Shown: positions 27,335 through 34,818 of the stretch, in pieces
Layout: each line of letters starts with the position of its first letter
Numbering within the stretch: the first letter of the stretch is position 1
Origin: Pedobacter fastidiosus
GTDB taxonomy: Bacteria > Bacteroidota > Bacteroidia > Sphingobacteriales > Sphingobacteriaceae
DNA length: 64,000 bases
Reading direction: 5' to 3'
NCBI RefSeq assembly: GCF_014306625.1
Contig: NZ_JACRYL010000007.1
Coordinates: 474-64,473, forward strand
Position numbers and translations under genes: made by a program
The notes under the pieces: model-generated
Seen by the model: the letters and a program-made list of their open reading frames with translations, nothing else
The model's database searches: none
Told to the model about the DNA's origin: nothing

Positions 27335-28387
27335 TTAAAATTTTATATAATTAATATCTTCTTGTGCTTTTTTATAGTCTTCATGCTTTCCGATATCAAG
27401 CCAATATCCACGTAAAGGAAAAGATTTGACTTTGAAATTGCCAGTTATTAGATGATCCAATAAATCGGTAGCATTGTAAAATTCATTTTTCGGGATTTTA
27501 TCACATATCTCTTTTTTCATTAAGTAAATGCCAGCATTTGCAAAATAAGTGTAGGTTGGCTTTTCCCTAAAGCTTTTAATATAGTTTTGGTCTGTTTCTA
27601 AAATGGCGTAAGGAACGTTTACGTTATAAGGTATGGTTGCCACAGAGAAATCAGCATCAGATTCTATAAAATCTAAAAAGAACTGCTCGTAATCCAGATT
27701 CGTTAAAATGTCTGAGTTGGTAATCAGCACATGATCATGTTCAAATTTTTCAATTTTGGAAACGGAACCAATTGTACCTAAGGGAGAGTCTTCATCTATG
27801 TAATTAATTCGGATCCCTTGGCTAACTCCATTACCCACATAATCCTTAATTTTATTGCCCAAATAACGAATAGAGATCCAAAAATCATCAATTCCAAAGC
27901 TCAATAAACGATCTATATTATGCTGAATAATTGGTTTATCGCCTACTTTTAATAATGGTTTAGGCAGCACATCCGTCAATGGTTTTAAACGCTCGCCTCT
28001 ACCTCCGGCCATAATTACCACATCGAGTGGCAAATAAGATTTTACAAACCTGAAATTTATGATATTGACGATAACACCTGCCTGATCAATTACAGGAAGC
28101 ACTTTAAATCCCTTATTTCTATATTCGATTACCTCGTTAATGTTGTAATTTCCACGTTGAATGAATTTAGGGTTCGGCTGAATAAATTTTCCAACTTCAT
28201 CTTCCAAGCTTAAACCATCCAATATTCCTCTACGGACATCGCCATCTGTTAACGAACCTAACAGTTTATTATCTGCATTTACAACAAATAAAATAGCATC
28301 AAGGGCTAATTCATTTAGTTTTCCCAATGCTATCTTGATCGGACTATCTCTAGTAATCAAATGTCTTTGATAATCGTAATTTTTCAT
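27335..28387 (-). CDS. CBS-domain nucleotidyltransferase, PtmE-like
   Basis: A 350-residue two-part protein: two CBS repeats (about residues 5-118, with LFVVNADNKLLGSLTDGDVRRGI) joined to a sugar nucleotidyltransferase domain with MAGGRGERLKPLT (126-138) and LPKPLLKVGDKPII. In Campylobacter PtmE makes GDP-GlcN/GDP-GlcNAc for legionaminic acid, which distinguishes that route from UDP-based sialic acid routes. The CBS pair may sense an adenylate or a nucleotide sugar. Overlaps legG by four bases. Confidence 0.85.
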   Translation of the reverse strand: MKNYDYQRHLITRDSPIKIALGKLNELALDAILFVVNADNKLLGSLTDGDVRRGILDGLSLEDEVGKFIQPNPKFIQRGNYNINEVIEYRNKGFKVLPVIDQAGVIVNIINFRFVKSYLPLDVVIMAGGRGERLKPLTDVLPKPLLKVGDKPIIQHNIDRLLSFGIDDFWISIRYLGNKIKDYVGNGVSQGIRINYIDEDSPLGTIGSVSKIEKFEHDHVLITNSDILTNLDYEQFFLDFIESDADFSVATIPYNVNVPYAILETDQNYIKSFREKPTYTYFANAGIYLMKKEICDKIPKNEFYNATDLLDHLITGNFKVKSFPLRGYWLDIGKHEDYKKAQEDINYIKF

Positions 28388-29511
28388 TCTAATTTGTTCC
28401 TTGAACCAGTAAAACTTTTAATAATCTTAATCATTTGATCAGCAGCCCCTGATTTGTAATATATGTTTTCTATCGTTGTATTTTCTTTAGATTCGATTAA
28501 TTGCACAGCTTTTGTGATTTCAGCTGTTTTAATCTTGGTCTGAATTACATTTTCACCAGCCAATCTCCCTTCTTGCCTATTGCCCAAGTTAATTACAAAT
28601 TTATGAAATGATGCAGCTTCAATGATACCACTTGAAGTATTTCCCAATAAAAATTTAGCATACTTCATTGCCGTAAAATAACTTTGGGAACCTAGATTCT
28701 CCACCAAGAAAACGCGTTCAGAATTTTTGTAATGTTCTGTTAAAGCCGTTCTGATTATACTACCGGCAGTATCGGCATTTGGCATGGTAATTAATACCTG
28801 ATAAGTGGTTAGGTTATCTAAAGCAGCAATAATTTCATTAATGTAGTTTTCGTTTTCAGCTATGGCAACAGTTTCAGGATGGAATGTAGTAAGTATGGTT
28901 TGCTTTGAAAGATCAATTCCCCATTTCACTTTAAATTCTTCGATAGACAATAGATTCAGAGTGGTGATATTGTCTAAACTTAGCGCACCAACATGATAAA
29001 TATTTTCGGATGAACCGGTTAATTGTTCAACTCTAGCAGCAAAAGTAGTGGTGGCAACAAAATGATAGCTTGAAGCCAACGTAATTGCGTGTCTAAAAAC
29101 ATTATCAATAGCGCCAAGTGTGGTTTCGCCACCATGAATATGTGCGAAAGGAATTTGAAACGGTATTCCTGCGGTTACTGCGGCAAACATTTCATATCGG
29201 TCTCCCAGGCAAAAAACAAGGTCAAATTCTGATTTATATTTTTGCCAAAAATCAGCGAACTTAATCATCGTAAGACCAACTGCAGTAGCTACGGCTTCTG
29301 GACTATCCGTGAGCAGCATTGATTCTACCTTATATTTAACTTCGAAACCATCATTTTGAATCTGTTTAATGGTTTCTCCGTGAAAAGGAGATAAGTGGGT
29401 GCCAAAGGCGATGATACTTAGCTCAAAAAACGGGTCTGCCTTTAATTTTTTAATCAATGGCAGATATATACCATAATCAGCTCTAGAGCTTGTTAATATT
29501 GCTATCCTCAT
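28384..29511 (-). CDS. legG: Hydrolysing N-acetylhexosamine 2-epimerase (NeuC/LegG)
   Basis: Cytoplasmic GT-B-fold enzyme of 375 residues that releases the 2-epimerised 2,4-diacetamido sugar from its nucleotide. It begins MRIAILTSSRADYGIY, has CLGDRYEM, HIHGGETTLGAIDN and the C-terminal LLGNTSSGIIEA, all signatures of NeuC-type enzymes. With LegB, LegC and the acetyltransferase next to it, legionaminic acid type chemistry is more likely than N-acetylneuraminic acid. Four-base overlaps on both sides. Confidence 0.9.
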   Translation of the reverse strand: MRIAILTSSRADYGIYLPLIKKLKADPFFELSIIAFGTHLSPFHGETIKQIQNDGFEVKYKVESMLLTDSPEAVATAVGLTMIKFADFWQKYKSEFDLVFCLGDRYEMFAAVTAGIPFQIPFAHIHGGETTLGAIDNVFRHAITLASSYHFVATTTFAARVEQLTGSSENIYHVGALSLDNITTLNLLSIEEFKVKWGIDLSKQTILTTFHPETVAIAENENYINEIIAALDNLTTYQVLITMPNADTAGSIIRTALTEHYKNSERVFLVENLGSQSYFTAMKYAKFLLGNTSSGIIEAASFHKFVINLGNRQEGRLAGENVIQTKIKTAEITKAVQLIESKENTTIENIYYKSGAADQMIKIIKSFTGSRNKLE

Positions 29512-30533
29512 ACCTCAAAATCAGTTAATAACAATTTATGACCAGCTGCTAGTGGTTTATTTACCACCCTACCAATAATAGCATCCATATCCATTGGAGA
29601 AATACCATCTCCTGGCCTAAGCATTTCTAAATCTTGCTCAGTAATTTTTTCACTCTTTGCTTTATCAACACTTAGATGAATACTTTTTCTAGCAATGGCT
29701 ATGTTCTTAATTTCCGAATTAGAAGGCTCTTTGATGCCTGAACCTACTAAAGCACTTTCAATATTCCTAATCGACGAAACCATTGCCTTTAACTCGTTCG
29801 GTTCCAATGAAGCAATATGATCTGGTCCTGGTAAATTACGATCTAATGTATAATGCTTTTCAATCATTGTTGCCCCTAAAGCGACAGCAGCTATCGGAAC
29901 TTCAATTCCGAGCGTATGATCTGAATAGCCAATTGCTGTTCCAAATTCTTCACCGATAGTAAGCATCGCCTTTAAATTAACATCAAGCATTGGCGTAGGA
30001 TACTCCGTATTGCAGTGTAATATGGTTATATTCGCCTTTGCTATCCCGGCTTCTAAAAACACATTTAGCGCCGAGCTAATATCTTCTAGAGTGGCCATGC
30101 CTGTAGAAAGAATAACTTTAGGAAATAATTTGGCCGCTAAACGTAAATATGGCAAGTTGGTTATTTCCCCTGATGGGATTTTTACCATGTTCAAACCAAT
30201 GGTTGATAGATACTGTAGCGACGTTAAATCAAAAGCGGTAGAAAAAAATTGGATACCTTTTTCATGACAATATTGGATTAGCTTTTCATGATCCTCTTCA
30301 GAAAGTTCCAATTTTTGCAACATCTCCAATTGAGATTCAGCAGCATTTTTAGTGTTATCTATCTGATAATCTGCCTTTTTGGCTTTACCAGAAACTAGTT
30401 TATCTGCTTTGAAAGTTTGAAATTTAACATAATCAACACCTGCATCCACAGCGGCATCAATCAACTTGAAAGCATTTTCTCTACTTCCATTGTGATTTAC
30501 TCCCGCTTCTGCAATTATAATTGTGCTTTTCAT
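29508..30533 (-). CDS. legI: Nonulosonic acid synthase (LegI/NeuB family)
   Basis: A 341-residue condensing enzyme that joins phosphoenolpyruvate to a 2,4-diacetamido-hexose. The TIM-barrel starts IIIAEAGVNHNGS; VKFQTFKADKLV and IPSGEITNLPYL follow, and HCNTEYPTP is the family catalytic stretch. Residues about 280-341 form the SAF/antifreeze-like cap (ARKSIHLS). This is the committed step to a NulO. It overlaps the upstream acetyltransferase by one base and legG by four. Confidence 0.93.
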   Translation of the reverse strand: MKSTIIIAEAGVNHNGSRENAFKLIDAAVDAGVDYVKFQTFKADKLVSGKAKKADYQIDNTKNAAESQLEMLQKLELSEEDHEKLIQYCHEKGIQFFSTAFDLTSLQYLSTIGLNMVKIPSGEITNLPYLRLAAKLFPKVILSTGMATLEDISSALNVFLEAGIAKANITILHCNTEYPTPMLDVNLKAMLTIGEEFGTAIGYSDHTLGIEVPIAAVALGATMIEKHYTLDRNLPGPDHIASLEPNELKAMVSSIRNIESALVGSGIKEPSNSEIKNIAIARKSIHLSVDKAKSEKITEQDLEMLRPGDGISPMDMDAIIGRVVNKPLAAGHKLLLTDFEV

Positions 30534-31171
30534 TAATTTATGCTTTTGGCAGGATTACCTACCTGTATATCTTTTGTTAGAATATTTTTAATCACTACCG
30601 AACCCGCACCTATTACAGCTTTGTCTTCAATAGTAATTTGATTAGCAATAGTCGCATTGCTTCCAATAAACACACTATTACCAATTTTACAGTCGCCATT
30701 TAAAATGGCTCCCGTAGAAATATGGGTATGATTACCTATAACAGTATCATGCTCCACATCACATTTGTTATTTAAAATACAATTATCGCCAATTGTGGCT
30801 CCAGCATTTATGATTGCATGATGCATTACAATGGTTCCTGCTCCTATCTTACTATATTTTGAAACATGGGCAGAAGGAGATACTACGGTTGCTATAATTG
30901 CCTTATTTTCTTTTAATATCTGAAATAATTTTTCCTTTAAAGCCGCTGATTTTATTTGTCCAACGGTGATTAAGAAGCTATAGCCTAGTGCAACATATTT
31001 TGTAATATCTTGGTCTGTGCCTATGATTTGATAATCAAGAATACTTGTGCCAACCAGTTCTGCCAAATCTAATATCCCTGTTATTTCAAATTGCTCAGTT
31101 TGTTCAATCACATCGATACATACTTTGCAGTGTCCACCGCCGCCAATTAAAATGAGACTTTTTTTCATCAA
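30533..31171 (-). CDS. Sugar O/N-acetyltransferase, PglD/NeuD/LegH-like
   Basis: A 212-residue protein with an N-terminal Rossmann-like domain (LILIGGGGHCKVCIDVI) and a C-terminal left-handed beta-helix ending GAGSVVIKNI. His in DVEHDTVIGNH is the catalytic base of PglD-type enzymes. In legionaminic acid synthesis LegH acetylates the 4-amino group made by LegC, which precedes it directly. Adjacent, no gap. Confidence 0.87.
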   Translation of the reverse strand: MMKKSLILIGGGGHCKVCIDVIEQTEQFEITGILDLAELVGTSILDYQIIGTDQDITKYVALGYSFLITVGQIKSAALKEKLFQILKENKAIIATVVSPSAHVSKYSKIGAGTIVMHHAIINAGATIGDNCILNNKCDVEHDTVIGNHTHISTGAILNGDCKIGNSVFIGSNATIANQITIEDKAVIGAGSVVIKNILTKDIQVGNPAKSIN

Positions 31172-32323
31172 TTATTTTACCCTATAACCGCTTGGAATAT
31201 TTACCAATCTATCTGCAATCCAAATGCTATTCTTCAAGTCGTCAGTTTGACAGTTTGCAAACATTGGTAAACGGTTCATTAACTCCCATACGGGCCTAGT
31301 CATTACTCCTTTATCATTTGTATATTCCAGAAATTCATTTCTCTGATCTAAGTCTGCTAATAAAATTGCGTTAAGCCAGTAGTTTGCTTTAGCATTAACC
31401 GGTTCACCAATAAATGAAATAGATAATTCGTTAAAGAGTGTATTATATTTAGCAGATAGTACCCTCTTATTCTCCACAAACATGGACAATTGCTCTAGTT
31501 GTGCACAAGCTAATGCAGCATTCAAATTTGGCATACGATAATTGTAGCCAATATGGTCATGCACAAACTCCCATTTATGTGGCACTTTGGCTTGAGTAGT
31601 TAAGTGTTTAGCTCTTTTTGCTATTGTTTCATCATCTGTAATTAATGCCCCGCCGCCACCGCAGGTAACTGTTTTGTTTCCATTGAAACTAAATACTCCA
31701 ACTTTACCAAAAACACCAGTGTGTTTGCCTTGATAATAGCTCCCGATTGATTCTGCAGAATCTTCAACTAAGCAAATATTCCATTCATCACAAATTATAG
31801 CTATTTCATCTACCTTACAAGGAAATCCAAATGTGTGCATAGGTACAACAGCTGCAATTTTCTTTCCTGTTTTTTTATTGTAAGCACCATCTTCTTTCTT
31901 GATAGCATTCGCTTCCAAAAAATTGCGAAGTGCAGTTGGTGACATACCTAGAGTTTCCCTATCAACATCTATGAAAATTGCCTTGGCTCCGATATAACTG
32001 ATTGCATTTGCAGTAGCAATAAACGTTAACGCCTGAGAGATTACTTCATCCTCTGCTTTAACGTTGGCTAATAACAGGGCGAGGTGTAACGCATTTGTGC
32101 CGTTCACAATAGCAATGGCATATTTTGCGCCCGTAAGCTCTGCCATCATTTCTTCAAAACGGTTTACGTATGCACCAACAGAAGAAACGAAAGTAGAATC
32201 AATTGCATCTAAAACGTATTTACGCTCATTACCTATAAATACAGGTTCATGCAAGGAAACAAAATCCTTATCAGGATATTGTTCTTTTATGAAATCAACT
32301 ACTTTTTGAAATTTTTCCATCAA
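31172..32323 (-). CDS. legC: LegC-type PLP sugar aminotransferase
   Basis: DegT/DnrJ/EryC1-fold aminotransferase of 383 residues, adding the 4-amino group to the 4-keto sugar made by LegB. Family marks: the long N-terminus LHEPVFIGNERKYV, VNGTNALHLAL, LVEDSAESIGS (Asp188), and FSFNGNKTVTCG with PLP Lys217. An insert around residues 140-155 (YNKKTGKKIAAVVPMH) is typical of LegC. No base separates it from legB. Confidence 0.92.
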   Translation of the reverse strand: MMEKFQKVVDFIKEQYPDKDFVSLHEPVFIGNERKYVLDAIDSTFVSSVGAYVNRFEEMMAELTGAKYAIAIVNGTNALHLALLLANVKAEDEVISQALTFIATANAISYIGAKAIFIDVDRETLGMSPTALRNFLEANAIKKEDGAYNKKTGKKIAAVVPMHTFGFPCKVDEIAIICDEWNICLVEDSAESIGSYYQGKHTGVFGKVGVFSFNGNKTVTCGGGGALITDDETIAKRAKHLTTQAKVPHKWEFVHDHIGYNYRMPNLNAALACAQLEQLSMFVENKRVLSAKYNTLFNELSISFIGEPVNAKANYWLNAILLADLDQRNEFLEYTNDKGVMTRPVWELMNRLPMFANCQTDDLKNSIWIADRLVNIPSGYRVK

Positions 32324-33511
32324 TTACATTTTTGCGTCTAAGTACTTCCCTGTTTCCTTGTGCCCAAAGTCTGAGATCATTTGATGAAATAAATCAACTA
32401 TTTGTTCTTTAGACCATTTTTTTTCAGCTTTATATTGCGAAATTGTATCAGCAAAATGAGTTAGTTTATCATTATCAAAATGAAGATCATTCTTAATGAT
32501 TCCTAAATTCTCAAATTTACCCATATCTAAAACTTCGTTAGAAGTAAAAAACTCTTCAAAATCCTTTTCACCAGTAGTATCACTACTTGTAAATAAGCAA
32601 GGCCATTTTTTTTCTTGAGGCAACGTTTTAATCAAATGTCTGGCTTCATCTTCAGTTTCGCACAAGTAGGGTTCATAGCCCAATTCATTTAGGTATTTCA
32701 CAGCAATATCAGCAAAAGTGATTAAATGTAAATCTTCACTCAATTTCGGAAAAAATATATCCCTATTCTCTCCAAAAATGCAAGACATTAAACATAATTC
32801 TCCAGACTCTTTTGGGATTACAAAATATCTTTTGATATCATTTGGCGCTACAATAGGTTGCAACTTTTGAATGCGTTGGTTAAAACCATGTAAAAGTGAG
32901 CCATCTGAAAAAGCAACATTGGCAAAACGGGCAGTTGATATGGCAATGTGCTCACTTTTACGCATCAAATACATTTCCATGATGCGCTTAGAAGCACCCA
33001 TCATATTCACCGGATTGGCTGCTTTATCTGTAGAAACACAAAAGTATTTTTTTACACCTTTGTCAATCGATTGGTTGATGGTTTTTTCTGTGTTAAAAAT
33101 ATTTACATCAATCATGCGCATGAGTGTAAAAGGATCTTTTTCACTACGTACGTGTTTTAATGCAGATAAATTAAGCACATAGTCAAACTCACCATCTGCT
33201 TCAAAAAAGGCATCGTATTCTATTGAGCCAATATCTAATGCAAAAGTTTGAAAATCACCATCAATATAGCCAAATGAACTCCTGACATCCCTCACTAGCT
33301 CAACCATATTGTTTTCGCTAATATCAACCACATGAAGTTTTTGAGGATTTCGTTTAAAGATTTCTCTAGTTACAGCCTGTCCGATAGAACCAGCGCCACC
33401 AATAACCAAAAACTTTGATTGGCTTACAATTTCGCGAAGTTGATCTTCATGATGCTGAATGTCGTGGTGAAATAGTTCATTTCTACGTCCGATTAAATTT
33501 AATATATCCAT
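32324..33511 (-). CDS. legB: Nucleotide-sugar 4,6-dehydratase, LegB-like
   Basis: Soluble extended-SDR dehydratase of 395 residues. VIGGAGSIGQAV binds NAD; FCVSTDKAANPVNMMGASKR holds the MGASKR signature. It makes the 4-keto-6-deoxy intermediate of the legionaminic acid pathway from GDP- or UDP-GlcNAc. Closest neighbour is LegC, which uses its product. Differs from the membrane dehydratase at the other end of the locus by lacking membrane segments. One base from wzz. Confidence 0.92.
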   Translation of the reverse strand: MDILNLIGRRNELFHHDIQHHEDQLREIVSQSKFLVIGGAGSIGQAVTREIFKRNPQKLHVVDISENNMVELVRDVRSSFGYIDGDFQTFALDIGSIEYDAFFEADGEFDYVLNLSALKHVRSEKDPFTLMRMIDVNIFNTEKTINQSIDKGVKKYFCVSTDKAANPVNMMGASKRIMEMYLMRKSEHIAISTARFANVAFSDGSLLHGFNQRIQKLQPIVAPNDIKRYFVIPKESGELCLMSCIFGENRDIFFPKLSEDLHLITFADIAVKYLNELGYEPYLCETEDEARHLIKTLPQEKKWPCLFTSSDTTGEKDFEEFFTSNEVLDMGKFENLGIIKNDLHFDNDKLTHFADTISQYKAEKKWSKEQIVDLFHQMISDFGHKETGKYLDAKM

Positions 33512-33512
33512 C

Positions 33513-34616
33513 CTATGCCAAAACCAATTTTAATGCTCTACGCATTATTAAAACAAAACAGATTAGAAAGCCGGCAATAAAACCCCCAATAATTATCCCT
33601 TTTAAACGCCCAAATTTCTCCTTTGTAAGGGGATAAACGGGCTCATCAATAATTTCAAGTAAAGGTGTTTCTTTCATTAGTGCCAATTTAGACATTTCTA
33701 AATTTTGCATAATCGAGCTCAATATCGCTTTATTGGTTTCGGCAGAAAATTGCGCACGTTGGGCGGGAGCTACTCTCTGTACTTGTCTTGTAGGATTCAA
33801 GTTGGGTGTAGCATCAGCCACTGCTACAGCTGTATAAATTGCGCCATTCATTACTGCTTTTACAGAGTCTACCTTATGCTGTAAAATCTGTACATTTTTC
33901 AATGATTTTTTTGTTTTGGTTTGCACGTAAAAATCATTCACATTTTTAACAATGGCTTGATTAAAACATTTTGAAAAAATTTCGTCGTTAGACTTTACAT
34001 CAACCTGTACTTTGCTTAGTTTTTTATCTGGCTTTAATACAGTGAGGTAATTTTTGCTAATGCTATTAACTGCTTCTCCAATAACACTGTCACGCAGACG
34101 TTTTTCTTTTGTGTTAATTTTAACAGTCCTATCAGAGATAATTATTCCATAATTTAATTTCGATAAAACAGGATTTTTCTTCCAACTTTCTCTTAACCTA
34201 TTGATTTCAATATACTTTTCCATTAGGGTTTGATTGGAGGAACTATCTAAAGGCGTAAATAAAGTCTTCTCGATCATCTTTCTAGATTTATACAAATCAA
34301 AAATATTATCGCCTTGGAAAATACCTCCTCCGCCACCTCCAATATCTATACCGGCCATGGAAGCTAATCCTCCTAGGTTGCCTAAACTACCGCCAGCTTT
34401 TTCCTCTTCTAGCACAAAAGTTGTAGTTGCGGTATAAATAGGTTTTTTTGCGCTAGCATAATATAAGCCAATGCCCGAGCCCAATAAAGAAAAAATTAAA
34501 ATGATGATCCATTTAGATAAAAGATACCTCCACCATTCTTGGATTTTAAGGATGAGGTCTTTCAATAAAATCTCGTCACTTTCTACATGTTTATGTTGTT
34601 GACTTTCTGTTGTCAT
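33513..34616 (-). CDS. Chain-length determinant/Wzz-type co-polymerase
   Basis: A 367-residue inner-membrane protein with the Wzz architecture: a membrane helix near residues 40-55 (WIILIFSLLGSGIGLYYA), a long periplasmic helical region (about 60-330, with coiled-coil tendency) and a second helix near 343-360 preceded by the proline-rich EPVYPLTKEKFG. No tyrosine-kinase domain is fused. It controls the number of repeat units with the polymerase and works with Wza. A 200-base gap separates it from wza. Confidence 0.88.
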   Translation of the reverse strand: MTTESQQHKHVESDEILLKDLILKIQEWWRYLLSKWIIILIFSLLGSGIGLYYASAKKPIYTATTTFVLEEEKAGGSLGNLGGLASMAGIDIGGGGGGIFQGDNIFDLYKSRKMIEKTLFTPLDSSSNQTLMEKYIEINRLRESWKKNPVLSKLNYGIIISDRTVKINTKEKRLRDSVIGEAVNSISKNYLTVLKPDKKLSKVQVDVKSNDEIFSKCFNQAIVKNVNDFYVQTKTKKSLKNVQILQHKVDSVKAVMNGAIYTAVAVADATPNLNPTRQVQRVAPAQRAQFSAETNKAILSSIMQNLEMSKLALMKETPLLEIIDEPVYPLTKEKFGRLKGIIIGGFIAGFLICFVLIMRRALKLVLA

Positions 34617-34818
34617 TTAGTATTAGGTATTAAGTATCAAGACCCGAAGTTGTTTTAAATTTATAGTTTTCGACAAACTCGTTAAAATTTTTTCATGAAA
34701 CCTATGATGACAATGCACAATTTATAATATAATTAAAATAGGCTATTTAAATTCAAGTAGCTAGGCTTACAAAACTTTTCCCTTCTTCACATTCTAGGCA
34801 CCGTGTTAAGCGTATTCG

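Noticed and set aside
28384..31171. Plain N-acetylneuraminic acid operon
   Set aside because: legB, legC and a PglD-like acetyltransferase are adjacent, which indicates a diamino NulO rather than Neu5Ac.
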